From contig UQDU01000017.1 in assembly GCA_900539915.1 (NCBI GenBank), positions 1-44,970 of the forward strand: 44,970 nucleotides of DNA, given 5' to 3'. A program made the position numbers and the translations under genes. Of this stretch, positions 8,031 to 16,596 are shown piece by piece (the stretch's first letter is position 1; each line of letters begins with the position of its first letter). Below the pieces are notes generated by a model. It saw nothing but the letters and a program-made list of their open reading frames with translations, was not told the DNA's origin and did no database searches. The DNA is from an uncultured Bacteroidales bacterium (GTDB lineage: Bacteria > Bacteroidota > Bacteroidia > Bacteroidales > Muribaculaceae).

Positions 8031-9521
8031 ATGGCCGGCACTAAATCGCTCTTCAAGGACACTGCCATCTATGGGGTGAGCAGCATAGTGGGCCGATTCC
8101 TCAACTGGTGTCTGGTGCCTCTGTACACCATAATGTTCCCGGCTGCGGAGTATGGAGTGGTGACATATGTCTACTCCATCGTGGCCCTTGCCCTGATCAT
8201 ACTGACCTACGGCATGGAGACCGGCTTCTTCCGCTTTACCAACCATGACCGCTACAAGGACCCCACCGAGGTCTATTCCACATCGCTGCTCTCGCTTGCA
8301 TCGACATCAGCGGCGTTTCTGGTGGCGCTGCTTGTGTTCATCCGTCCGATAAGCGATGCCATAGAGTGCCGGGGCCACGAAGACTATGTCATCATGATGG
8401 GTATCGCCGTGGCAGTGGACGCATTCACCTCCATACCGTTTGCCTATCTCAGATTCCGGCACCGTCAGATGCGGTTTGCCACCCTGAGGCTCATAAGCAT
8501 CGCTCTCAATATCGGGCTTAATCTGTGGTTCATACTGATATGTCCCTGGCTTGTCAGACAGGCACCGTCACTGTCGTGGATCTATGACCCTTCTTACGGC
8601 ATAGGCTACATATTCCTGGCCAATCTGATTTCGTCGGGAGTGGTGTTGCTGCTGATGATACCCGAATTGCGCGGATTCCGCTGGCGTTTCAACTCCACGC
8701 TGTGGCGTGAAATGCTCCGATACAGCTATCCGCTGCTTGTGCTCGGCATAGCCGGCATCATGAACCAGACCATTGACAAGATACTGTATCCGTCGCTTGC
8801 CCCCGACAAGGCTACGGCCATGCAGGAGCTCGGCATCTATGGAGCCAACTACAAGATAGCCATAGTGATGGTGATGTTCATACAGGCATTCCGTTTCGCC
8901 TACGAGCCCTACATATTTGCACGTGACAAAGAGAGCGGCCGCTCCGGCACGTCGGCTTACAGCGAGGCCATGAAGTATTTCGTCATCTTCGCGCTCTGCA
9001 TATTCCTCGGGGTGATGTTCTATATCGACATCATCAAATATTTCATCTCGCCCAAGTATTTCTCAGGGCTTAAGGTGGTGCCGGTGGTGATGCTCGGCGA
9101 ATTTTTCTTCGGTGTCTTCTTCAATCTTTCGGTATGGTATAAGTTGACCGACAAGACCCTGTGGGGTATGTGGTTTTCGCTTCTCGGGCTTGCCGTCACG
9201 CTTGTGCTCAATGTGTTGCTCGTGCCGCGTTTCGGCTATATGGGATGTGCGTGGGCTGCGTTTTGCTGCTATGGCGTGATGATGGTGACGAGCTATTTCA
9301 TAGGTCAGCGCCGTTATCCTATAAGCTACCATGCCGGGCGGTTGGCCGTCATCTTTGCCTTTGCCATGGCCCTGTATGGAGTGTCACTTCTTGTGGCAAC
9401 CCGGTTGCCGTGGGTCAACATGCTTATCCGCACACCGCTGCTGGTGGTTTTCATCGCCGTGGTGATGAAGATGGAACATATATCACCTCGCTCACTCATA
9501 CCCTCTCGCCGCCATGCCTGA
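8031..9521 (+). CDS. Wzx/MATE-type polysaccharide flippase
   Basis: A 496-residue integral membrane protein with about 12-14 hydrophobic segments. Its N-terminus (LFKDTAIYGVSSIVGRFLNWCLVPLYT) is typical of the oligosaccharide flippase superfamily (MVF/MATE-like; Polysacc_synt). Such proteins move lipid-linked sugar repeats or lipids across the inner membrane for O-antigen, capsule or related polymers. The substrate cannot be told from sequence. It overlaps the next gene, a glycosyltransferase, by 8 nt, so the two are translationally coupled and probably serve one envelope-glycan step. No polymerase or complete capsule cluster is present, so this is an isolated pair beside a recombination gene. 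Confidence 0.85.
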   Translation: MAGTKSLFKDTAIYGVSSIVGRFLNWCLVPLYTIMFPAAEYGVVTYVYSIVALALIILTYGMETGFFRFTNHDRYKDPTEVYSTSLLSLASTSAAFLVALLVFIRPISDAIECRGHEDYVIMMGIAVAVDAFTSIPFAYLRFRHRQMRFATLRLISIALNIGLNLWFILICPWLVRQAPSLSWIYDPSYGIGYIFLANLISSGVVLLLMIPELRGFRWRFNSTLWREMLRYSYPLLVLGIAGIMNQTIDKILYPSLAPDKATAMQELGIYGANYKIAIVMVMFIQAFRFAYEPYIFARDKESGRSGTSAYSEAMKYFVIFALCIFLGVMFYIDIIKYFISPKYFSGLKVVPVVMLGEFFFGVFFNLSVWYKLTDKTLWGMWFSLLGLAVTLVLNVLLVPRFGYMGCAWAAFCCYGVMMVTSYFIGQRRYPISYHAGRLAVIFAFAMALYGVSLLVATRLPWVNMLIRTPLLVVFIAVVMKMEHISPRSLIPSRRHA

Positions 9522-10809
9522 TAATTTGACACCCTCAGCCTCGGCTGAAACGCATAAACCCATCAAAGTCACGATTCTCTGCCACAGTGACAAGCTCGGT
9601 CAGCCCTCGGTGGTCACCCACAGGCTGATGAGGGCGTTGCGCCGCATCGGTGTGGATGCGCGGATGGTGGTGTTCACACGTCTGACATATGACGAGAACA
9701 TATCCAAGGTGAGTTCGCTGTTTATGCGCGTCATGCGTTTCCAATATGAGCGGGCACGGATATTGCTGGCAAACCGCATGCACCTTGACACCCTCTTTGA
9801 CGTCTCGATAGCCAATGTCGGCTGCCGTCTGGCCTCACATCCGTGGGTGCGCGAAGCCGACATTGTGGTGCTCAGCTGGATTAACCAGGGGCTCCTGTCG
9901 CTCAAGGAAATCAGGCGCATAGGGCGTCTGCGTAAGCCCATGGTGTGGATCATGCACGACATGTGGAATTTCACAGGCATCTGCCATCATGCGCAGGGAT
10001 GTACACGTTACGAACAGGACTGCGGCTGCTGTCCGTTTCTTCACAGCAATAATATCAGGGACCTTTCATATAAAGTGTGGAAGCGGAAGCGAAATCTCTA
10101 CGAGTCGATGCCCATAAACTTCGTGGCGGTCAGTTCGTGGCTTGCCGACGAGGCGCGCAAGAGCAGCCTGTTGGCCGACGCACGCATCCATATGATACCC
10201 AACGCCTTCCCGGCCGAAGCGTTCTATATAGTCCCCAAGGCGCTCCGTAAGGCTCTGCCTGTGGACTATTCACGGAAACTGGTGCTTGTAGGGGCTTGGA
10301 AACTTGATGCGGCACCACAGCGGCTGGACCTCACGATAGATGCGCTCAACTACCTGTTTGAAAACGAGCCCAAGGTGGCTAATAGCGCCATGGTGCTGTT
10401 TTTCGGCGAAGTGTCTAATCCGGCGGTGTTTGACCGGTTGTATTTCCCTTACTGCCACATGGGGGCCATCAATGACGATACCCTCCTCAGAGAGATATAT
10501 GCCACTTCGTCTGTGGTGCTTTCCACTGCACTCTACGAGACGTTGCCGGGAACGCTGCTGGAAGGACAGGCGGCAGGATGTTTCGCGGTGACTACCCGTG
10601 TGGGTGGCATGGCCGATAATGTCAAGCACCTCATCAACGGCTATGTGGCCGAGGAAAGCACTGCCGAGGCGGTGGCCGAGGGTATCAAGTGGGCCCTTGC
10701 CAATGTGCCTGACCGCAAGATGCTGCATGACTCTGTGGAGACGGCTTTTGACGCGCCGGTAGTCGCATCGAAATATAAGGAACTTTTCGAGCGTCTGCTG
10801 TATCGTTGA
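9514..10809 (+). CDS. Family 4 (GT-B) glycosyltransferase
   Basis: Transfers a sugar from a nucleotide donor, probably to a lipid-linked or cell-surface glycan. It has 431 residues. The N-terminal Rossmann half starts KVTILCHSDKLGQPSVVTHRLMRAL. A Cys/His-rich segment, HDMWNFTGICHHAQGC..YEQDCGCCP (about residues 149-176), is a hallmark of one GT4 subgroup found in Bacteroidota polysaccharide loci. The C-terminal donor-binding half has ALYETLPGTLLEGQAAGC at about 338-355, the E-x7-E type motif. The start overlaps the flippase stop by 8 nt. No signal peptide is seen, so it should act on the cytosolic face of the membrane. Sugar specificity is unknown. The annotation is secure at family level only. 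Confidence 0.88.
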   Translation: MPDNLTPSASAETHKPIKVTILCHSDKLGQPSVVTHRLMRALRRIGVDARMVVFTRLTYDENISKVSSLFMRVMRFQYERARILLANRMHLDTLFDVSIANVGCRLASHPWVREADIVVLSWINQGLLSLKEIRRIGRLRKPMVWIMHDMWNFTGICHHAQGCTRYEQDCGCCPFLHSNNIRDLSYKVWKRKRNLYESMPINFVAVSSWLADEARKSSLLADARIHMIPNAFPAEAFYIVPKALRKALPVDYSRKLVLVGAWKLDAAPQRLDLTIDALNYLFENEPKVANSAMVLFFGEVSNPAVFDRLYFPYCHMGAINDDTLLREIYATSSVVLSTALYETLPGTLLEGQAAGCFAVTTRVGGMADNVKHLINGYVAEESTAEAVAEGIKWALANVPDRKMLHDSVETAFDAPVVASKYKELFERLLYR

Positions 10810-10843
10810 GGCCCCGGGAAGTGCTTAATTGGTGGAAAATTAC

Positions 10844-10851
10844 TAACTTTG
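10844..10851 (+). promoter_or_regulatory. Promoter -7 box abutting the ruvX start codon
   Basis: TAACTTTG ends only 4 nt before the ATG at 10856. In Bacteroidota the transcript starts a few nt after this box, so the mRNA would have almost no leader. No good TTG is found 19-20 nt upstream, so the call rests on the -7 box and the gene context. Confidence 0.5.
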
Positions 10852-10855
10852 CACC

Positions 10856-11296
10856 ATGGGCCGACTGATGTCGATAGATTACGGACGCAAGCGTTGCGGC
10901 ATTGCCGTGACCGATATATTGCGTATCGTGGCCAACGGACTCACCACCGTGCCTACCGCCCAGCTTAACTCGTTTGTGCTTAATTACATATCCCGGGAGC
11001 CGGTAGACGCCATCGTGGTAGGCCATCCGCGCACACTGCGCGGTGCCGACAGCGAAAGCATGAGATTCATCAAGCCCGGGATTGCGTCACTGCGCAAGGT
11101 GCTGCCCGAAGGGATACCGATAGTGTTTTTTGACGAACGGTTTACCTCCGCCATCGCCCACCGCACCATGCTTGACGGCGGTTTGCGCAAGATGGACCGC
11201 CGTGACAAGGCCCTGGTGGATGAGATTTCGGCCAGCATCATACTCAACGATTATCTGGCATCGCTTGACAACCATAACAACCCCATACTCTCCTGA
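10856..11296 (+). CDS. ruvX: RuvX/YqgF-family Holliday junction resolvase (pre-16S rRNA nuclease)
   Basis: A small RNase H-fold nuclease. Family members are implicated in pre-16S rRNA 5' end processing and proposed as Holliday junction resolvases. It has 146 residues, the family length. The three conserved acidic positions are visible: Asp8 in MSIDYGRKRCGIAVTD, Glu94 in DERFTS, and Asp122 in LVDEISASIIL. The start at 10856 gives the usual MGR-L-x-IDYGRK N-terminus. The ATG four codons later would trim it and give a short leader. def follows after 21 nt and the phosphatase gene after another 21 nt, forming a compact three-gene unit. Confidence 0.93.
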   Translation: MGRLMSIDYGRKRCGIAVTDILRIVANGLTTVPTAQLNSFVLNYISREPVDAIVVGHPRTLRGADSESMRFIKPGIASLRKVLPEGIPIVFFDERFTSAIAHRTMLDGGLRKMDRRDKALVDEISASIILNDYLASLDNHNNPILS

Positions 11297-11317
11297 CAAC
11301 ATATCATAGTTAGCACC

Positions 11318-11881
11318 ATGCTGAAAGTTTACCTTTACGGACATCCAGTGCTTCGCCGGCTGTCCGACGACATAACCCCCGACTATCCTGACCTGAAAAA
11401 GCTCATAGCCGACATGTATGACTCGATGTATGCCTCCTCGGGCGTGGGTCTGGCGGCTCCCCAGATAGGGCGCAATGACCGCATCGTGGTTATTGACGCT
11501 TCGCCTTTAGGTGAGGATTTCCCTGAGTGTGAAGGCCGCAAGCTGACGCTCATCAATCCGCGCATCGAGGTGCTCGAGGGCGAGACGGTCACTCGTGCCG
11601 AGGGATGTCTGAGCCTCCCCGGGCTTTCGGAGAATGTGCCTCGTGTCGAAAAAATCCGTCTGACATGGGTCGATGAGGATTTCAACCCCCATGATGAGGT
11701 GATTGAAGGCTTTCTGGCAAGAATCGTGCAGCACGAGTGTGACCATCTTGAAGGCAAGCTCTACATAGACCACATATCGCCCATACGCAAGCAGCTGATT
11801 TCGTCAAAGCTCCGCAACATCATGTCGGGCAAGACTCGTTGCGACTACCCCGTGGTATATGCGCCCAAACACCGCAAGTAA
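11318..11881 (+). CDS. def: Peptide deformylase
   Basis: Removes the N-formyl group from nascent proteins at the ribosome exit, using a bound metal ion (Fe2+ type). It has 187 residues. All three family motifs are present: GVGLAAPQIG at 42-51, EGCLS with metal ligand Cys97, and QHECDHLEG with His139, Glu140 and His143. An N-terminal LKVYLYGHPVLRR is typical. It lies between ruvX and a low-molecular-weight phosphatase in a tightly spaced unit. It functionally precedes methionine aminopeptidase, whose gene (map) lies in the ribosomal superoperon of this same window. There is no sign of truncation. Confidence 0.97.
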   Translation: MLKVYLYGHPVLRRLSDDITPDYPDLKKLIADMYDSMYASSGVGLAAPQIGRNDRIVVIDASPLGEDFPECEGRKLTLINPRIEVLEGETVTRAEGCLSLPGLSENVPRVEKIRLTWVDEDFNPHDEVIEGFLARIVQHECDHLEGKLYIDHISPIRKQLISSKLRNIMSGKTRCDYPVVYAPKHRK

Positions 11882-11902
11882 CTTATAACCAAGACCATAT
11901 AT

Positions 11903-12430
11903 ATGGATAGCACCACCGCCATCGCAAAAGTAAAGAAGCATCTGGCCGGACGTCATCCACGACGGATTCTGTTTGTGTGCCTCGGAAACATCTGCCGCTC
12001 CACTGCGGCCGAGGGGATACTGCGTGACATAGTGGAACGCCGCGGAGAGGCTGCCGACTGGGTGATAGACTCGGCCGGCACGAGCGGATACAATGACGGC
12101 AAGGGCCCTGACCAGCGTATGATAGTGCACGCACGCCGCCGCGGTGTGGAACTGACCCACATATCGCGTCGTGTGCGCATGAGCGATTTCGATAATTTCG
12201 ACCTCATAGTGGGTATGGACGACAATAATATCCGCAACCTGCGGCAGATGGCTCCGACCCTTGAGGACGAGGACAAGATAGTGCCGATGGCGGCATTTGT
12301 CAGCAAGGCCATGCGCTACGACTATATCCCGGACCCCTACTATGACGGAGCCGAGGGATTCGAGCTGGTCCTTGACCTGCTGGAGGACGGATGCGCACGT
12401 CTGGCCGATGAAGCCGACGCAATGCCGTGA
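11903..12430 (+). CDS. Low-molecular-weight protein tyrosine phosphatase
   Basis: A cytosolic phosphatase with the P-loop signature CLGNICRS: nucleophile Cys26 and phosphate-binding Arg32, in the Cx5R arrangement. The general acid lies in DPYYDG (Asp144). It has 175 residues, slightly longer than the usual 150-160 because of an N-terminal stretch of about 18 residues (MDSTTAIAKVKKHLAGRHPR) before the first beta strand. The physiological substrate is unknown. Related enzymes dephosphorylate tyrosine kinases of polysaccharide export or small phosphorylated metabolites. No tyrosine kinase gene is adjacent. It is the last gene of the ruvX-def unit. Confidence 0.92.
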   Translation: MDSTTAIAKVKKHLAGRHPRRILFVCLGNICRSTAAEGILRDIVERRGEAADWVIDSAGTSGYNDGKGPDQRMIVHARRRGVELTHISRRVRMSDFDNFDLIVGMDDNNIRNLRQMAPTLEDEDKIVPMAAFVSKAMRYDYIPDPYYDGAEGFELVLDLLEDGCARLADEADAMP

Positions 12431-12469
12431 ACCTGACAGCTCACGTTGATTGAAGCCGGGCTTCGGGTG

Positions 12470-12500
12470 TTGCCTGAGTGGCATTTTTTGGTTATCTTTG
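12470..12500 (+). promoter_or_regulatory. Promoter of the RNA methyltransferase-purD unit
   Basis: TTG (12470-12472), 20 nt, then TATCTTTG (12493-12500). It is a full Bacteroidota match, predicting a leader of about 30-35 nt before the ATG at 12539. Confidence 0.75.
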
Positions 12501-12538
12501 TTCCAACTGATATTTGACATCTTTTACATCATAGAGTG

Positions 12539-14230
12539 ATGAACGATAATTTTGAAATGGTGGCCAAGACCTTCCAAGGGTTGGAAGATGTTCTTGCCGA
12601 GGAATTACGCGGTCTTGGCGCAGTCAATGTCGAGCCGGGTCTGCGCATGGTCTCATTTGAGGGTGACCTTGAGATGCTTTACCGGGCTAACCTGGCGTGC
12701 CGCACAGCTTTACGCATCCTCAAGCCGATATTTAAGTTTGATGCGTCAAACACCGACGAACTCTATGACCGTATCAAATCATTTGACTGGAACTCGATAC
12801 TGTCGTTAAGCAAGACGTTTGCTATCGACTCGGTCGTGTACAGCAATGTGTTTACCAACTCGCGTTTTGTGACCTACCGCGTCAAGGATGCGATAGTGGA
12901 TTATTTTAAGGATAAATACGGACCCGACAAGAGGCCCGGAGTGCGCGTGCAGGATGCCGATGTGCTCCTCAACGTGCATATAGCCGAGGACCATGTGACC
13001 ATCTCGCTTGACTCATCGGGCGAGTCGCTCCACAAACGCGGCTACCGCGTGGCCCAGACCGAAGCCCCTATCAACGAGGTGCTCGCCGCCGGCATACTTC
13101 TCAAGACCGGCTACCGCGGCGACACTCCGCTGATTGACCCCATGTGCGGCTCCGGCACATTCCTTGTCGAGGCTGCCCTGATAGCTGCCAACATCATGCC
13201 GGGCATCTATCGCCGCCGTTTTGCTTTCGAGGATTGGAAAGACTTTGACGGCGAGCTGTTTGACAGCATATTCAACGATGACTCCGAGGAGCGTGAAGTG
13301 ACTCAGCGCATCATCGGCTCCGATATATCGCCGGCAGCGGTCAGCATCGCCGAGCGCAACATCAAGAGTGCCGGAGTGGCCAAGTATATTGACCTGTGTG
13401 TCAAGCCGATGCAAAGCTGGACACGTGACGACATACCCTCCGAGGGCATACTCGTGGCCAATCCTCCCTACGGCGAGCGCATCGCAGTCGAGGACATGGA
13501 AAATCTGTATTCCATGATAGGGTCGTCGCTCAAGCATGTGTTCCTTGGATACCATGCCTGGATTATCGCATACCGCGAGGAGTTGCTTCGCCGCATAGGC
13601 CTTGCCCCCTCGACCAAGATACCCCTGCTCAACGGTGCGTTGCCCTGCGAGCTGCGCGAATACGTCATATTTGACGGCCTCATGAGCGATTTCCGCAAAA
13701 ACGGCGGCAAAATCAAGGATGAGCCGGTGGATGCCTCGACCTATAAGCCTAACCGCAAGCGCGATTTCAGAGATGACCGCCGCCGCGGTCCCTCACGCCG
13801 TGACGACGGCGAACGCCGCAGTTTCCGCCGTGACGGAGATGATGGCGACCGCCGAGATTTCCGCAAGGGTGGCGGACGTTTCAGCCGCAACGATGACCGC
13901 AGAGACGGCGACAAGCGCGATTTCAGGCATAGCGACCGTTTCCGCAGAAACGACCGTCCGCTGAGAGACGGCGACCGTCGCGAAAACGAATTTAAAAAGC
14001 GTCCGGCGCGCCAGTATGAATCGCCCCACAACGAGCTTGAACGAGCCTATCGCCCCAAGAAGGGACGCTTCGCACCGCGTGAGGAGGCTCCGCGTCAACA
14101 AGAACCCGAAAGCGACAATCCGCTGGCAATACGCCGCAATGAACATGCGTTGCGCTCCATCAAGAATACACGCCCGTCACTCCCTCCCGAACCCGGCAAA
14201 ATCGTAATGCGCGAGCGTCGCAAGAAGTGA
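12539..14230 (+). CDS. RlmL-type THUMP-domain RNA methyltransferase with Arg/Asp-rich tail
   Basis: A SAM-dependent N2-guanine RNA methyltransferase of the RlmL/TrmN family, expected to modify 23S rRNA (or tRNA). It has 563 residues. The N-terminal THUMP region is about 1-165. The Rossmann methyltransferase has DPMCGSGTF (SAM site) at 200-208 and the catalytic NPPY at 308-311. The core ends near 390. The remaining 160 residues are a low-complexity tail of repeated RDFRDDRRRG-, RRSFRRDGDDGDRR- and RFSRNDDRRDGDKR-like units, rich in Arg, Asp, Gly, Phe and Ser, probably disordered and RNA-binding. A GTG at 12536 would add one residue, but ATG is preferred. purD follows after 48 nt. Confidence 0.88.
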   Translation: MNDNFEMVAKTFQGLEDVLAEELRGLGAVNVEPGLRMVSFEGDLEMLYRANLACRTALRILKPIFKFDASNTDELYDRIKSFDWNSILSLSKTFAIDSVVYSNVFTNSRFVTYRVKDAIVDYFKDKYGPDKRPGVRVQDADVLLNVHIAEDHVTISLDSSGESLHKRGYRVAQTEAPINEVLAAGILLKTGYRGDTPLIDPMCGSGTFLVEAALIAANIMPGIYRRRFAFEDWKDFDGELFDSIFNDDSEEREVTQRIIGSDISPAAVSIAERNIKSAGVAKYIDLCVKPMQSWTRDDIPSEGILVANPPYGERIAVEDMENLYSMIGSSLKHVFLGYHAWIIAYREELLRRIGLAPSTKIPLLNGALPCELREYVIFDGLMSDFRKNGGKIKDEPVDASTYKPNRKRDFRDDRRRGPSRRDDGERRSFRRDGDDGDRRDFRKGGGRFSRNDDRRDGDKRDFRHSDRFRRNDRPLRDGDRRENEFKKRPARQYESPHNELERAYRPKKGRFAPREEAPRQQEPESDNPLAIRRNEHALRSIKNTRPSLPPEPGKIVMRERRKK

Positions 14231-14278
14231 AATAACAGATAAACAATCAGGATACACCATCATTACCTACACCTATTT

Positions 14279-15559
14279 ATGAAACATACAGTTTTGCTCC
14301 TCGGCTCCGGAGGCAGAGAATGTGCATTGGCTTGGAAAATCAGCCAGAGTCCGCTCCTTGACCATCTATTTATAGCTCCCGGCAACGGCGGTACTGATGC
14401 CTACGGCGAGAATGTCAGTATGTCGCCTCTTGATTTCCCGGCAATTGAGGAATTTGTCAAGGCTAAGGATGTGGATATGATAGTTGTCGGCAATGAAGAC
14501 CCCCTCGTTGAAGGTATCCGTGATTATTTCGCCAAGGCTATGCCTGACTTGCTGATAGTAGGTCCCTCGCAGCAGGGCGCCATGCTCGAAGGCAGCAAGG
14601 ATTTCGCCAAGCAGTTCATGGCTCGCCACGGCATACCCACAGCGCGTTACCGCAGCTTCACCGCAGCTACATTGGCCGACGGACAGGCTTTCCTTGGAGA
14701 GCTCCAGGCACCTTATGTGCTTAAGGCTGACGGACTTGCCGCCGGTAAGGGCGTGCTCATAATTGACAATCTTGAGGAGGCCAAGCAGAAGCTTGCCGAG
14801 ATGCTCGGCGGCATGTTCGGCCACTCGTCTGATACGGTGGTGATTGAAGAATTCCTCTCCGGCATAGAGTGCTCTGTTTTTGTGCTGACCGACGGCAACG
14901 GCGGTTACCGCGTGCTTCCTGTCGCAAAGGATTACAAGCGTATAGGCGAAGGCGACACCGGCCTTAACACCGGCGGCATGGGTGCCGTAAGCCCCGTACC
15001 CTTTGCCGACGAGGCTTTCATGGCCAAGGTTGAGCAGCGCATCATACTCCCCACTATCGACGGTCTGCGCAAGGACGGCATCGATTACCGCGGCTTCATA
15101 TTCCTGGGACTCATCAATGTGGGCGGAGAGCCTATGGTGATAGAATACAACGTGCGCATGGGCGACCCTGAGACCGAGGCTGTCATGCCCCGTATCGCCA
15201 GCGATCTGCTGCCTCTGCTCGAAGGAGCTGCCAAGGGCAATCTGGCCGACACTCCGCTTGTCGTAAACCCCAAGACATCGGTGACCGTGATGGTCGTTTC
15301 GGGCGGCTATCCTGAATCCTATCCCAAAGGCAAGTTCATAACAGGCACAGAGGATGTGACAGATAGCATACTGTTTCACGCCGGTACCAAGCGCGATGGC
15401 GAAGGCCGTCTCGTCACCTCCGGTGGCCGCGTGATTTCTGTCAGCTCTCTCGGCGACAACATACCTGAGGCGCTTGCTCGCAGCTATGACTCCATCAGCC
15501 GTCTGCACTATGACGGCATCTATTTCCGTCGGGACATCGGCCAGGACCTGATGAAGTAA
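14279..15559 (+). CDS. purD: Phosphoribosylamine-glycine ligase (GAR synthetase)
   Basis: Joins glycine to 5-phosphoribosylamine with ATP, the second step of de novo purine synthesis. It has 426 residues, the standard length for the monofunctional enzyme. The N-terminal domain opens with VLLLGSGGRECALAWK. An ATP-grasp domain follows, with GSKDFAKQFMARHGIPT, YVLKADGLAAGKGV and the family signature VRMGDPETEAVMPRI near residues 295-309. The C-terminal lobe covers about 330-426. There is no fusion to PurM or PurN. It is downstream of the RNA methyltransferase with no visible promoter, so it is likely co-transcribed. A membrane-protein gene starts 31 nt after it. Confidence 0.97.
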   Translation: MKHTVLLLGSGGRECALAWKISQSPLLDHLFIAPGNGGTDAYGENVSMSPLDFPAIEEFVKAKDVDMIVVGNEDPLVEGIRDYFAKAMPDLLIVGPSQQGAMLEGSKDFAKQFMARHGIPTARYRSFTAATLADGQAFLGELQAPYVLKADGLAAGKGVLIIDNLEEAKQKLAEMLGGMFGHSSDTVVIEEFLSGIECSVFVLTDGNGGYRVLPVAKDYKRIGEGDTGLNTGGMGAVSPVPFADEAFMAKVEQRIILPTIDGLRKDGIDYRGFIFLGLINVGGEPMVIEYNVRMGDPETEAVMPRIASDLLPLLEGAAKGNLADTPLVVNPKTSVTVMVVSGGYPESYPKGKFITGTEDVTDSILFHAGTKRDGEGRLVTSGGRVISVSSLGDNIPEALARSYDSISRLHYDGIYFRRDIGQDLMK

Positions 15560-15590
15560 CCCCCCATATCTTTTGTTCCTGCCGGATGGT

Positions 15591-16589
15591 ATGACACTTG
15601 CCGAGGAGAAATACGAACGATTCCTACATTCGAGCTACGGTGCCGTGATTTTTTCACTGGTCGCCGTAGCCGGTATGTTTTTGGCCTCTGACTTCGTCAG
15701 GCCGATGCCCCTGTTTGGCAACCACGGCATAGTGTTTCCGTCCATCAATCTGTGGCTGCCGTCAGCTCTTTATTCCTGGGCTGATTACATAGCTATCGCC
15801 GGACAGGTAGTGCTTGCCGGGATACTTGTGGCGGTCAACCACTTTTACAAAATATCCCGCTCCTCCTCTGTGACGTTTGCCGCGCTGTTTCTGTGGTTGC
15901 AGGGCATGTTGCCTTCGCTCGCTACCCAGATCCACAGCGGCCTGTTTGTAGGGATGGTTATGCTGGCAGCCATATCTCTCATGCTCAGGAGCTATAATGC
16001 TCCGCGCAACGTGCGCAGCATCTATCTCGCGTTTTTCCTGATGTCCACCGCGTCACTGTGGCAGATAGTGTTGCTGCCGTTGACAGCCGGCATGCTCGTA
16101 TTCGGATTGCCGTCTATGAAGGTATTCCGTCTGAAGGCTTTGATAGCCGCTTCTTTGGGTATTCTGACCCCCTGGTGGATTTTGTTCTGTATAGGATTCC
16201 CGGTCAAGCCTGATTTCCATTGGCACTTCTCTACGGCGATATTCAACACCATACCGCGCTGGCAGCTCATACACCTGCTTGTATCGGCTGTTGTCAGTAT
16301 CATTGTGGGAATGTCACTGACGGGCGTCAATATGCTCCGCATCATCAGTGCCAACTCGCGCATACGGTCGACTAACGGCCTTCTTGTGCTGTTGGCGGCA
16401 GTCACGACTCTGCTGCTTTTTGTCGATTCTGATAATTTCCCGGCATATCTGACTTTCATCAACATTCTGGCAGCCTTCCAGCTCGGACATTTTCTGCACA
16501 TCTACAAGGGTACACGTCTCTGTTATGGCACTGTCACTGTGCTTGTCGTGCTTGAATTTGCTCTGTATGTCTGGGAACTTTGGATATAA
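15591..16589 (+). CDS. Multi-pass inner-membrane protein of unknown function
   Basis: I do not recognise the family with confidence. The protein has 332 residues from ATG 15591. An upstream in-frame TTG at 15573 would add six residues and is less likely. It has about 9-10 hydrophobic segments (for example FSLVAVAGMFLASDF, YIAIAGQVVLAGILVAV, LVSAVVSIIVGMSL, GLLVLLAAVTTLLLFV, VTVLVVLEFALYVW) and short Arg/Lys-containing loops. The general look resembles the uncharacterised DUF6427-like membrane proteins of Bacteroidota, but I cannot confirm this. The stop is 7 nt before pdxB, so the two are almost certainly in one transcript. No catalytic motif is visible. Confidence 0.75.
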   Translation: MTLAEEKYERFLHSSYGAVIFSLVAVAGMFLASDFVRPMPLFGNHGIVFPSINLWLPSALYSWADYIAIAGQVVLAGILVAVNHFYKISRSSSVTFAALFLWLQGMLPSLATQIHSGLFVGMVMLAAISLMLRSYNAPRNVRSIYLAFFLMSTASLWQIVLLPLTAGMLVFGLPSMKVFRLKALIAASLGILTPWWILFCIGFPVKPDFHWHFSTAIFNTIPRWQLIHLLVSAVVSIIVGMSLTGVNMLRIISANSRIRSTNGLLVLLAAVTTLLLFVDSDNFPAYLTFINILAAFQLGHFLHIYKGTRLCYGTVTVLVVLEFALYVWELWI

Positions 16590-16596
16590 GAAGCAT

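Noticed and set aside
14366..15508. 380-residue minus-strand ORF opposite purD
   Set aside because: Antisense shadow of purD without recognisable motifs or a promoter.
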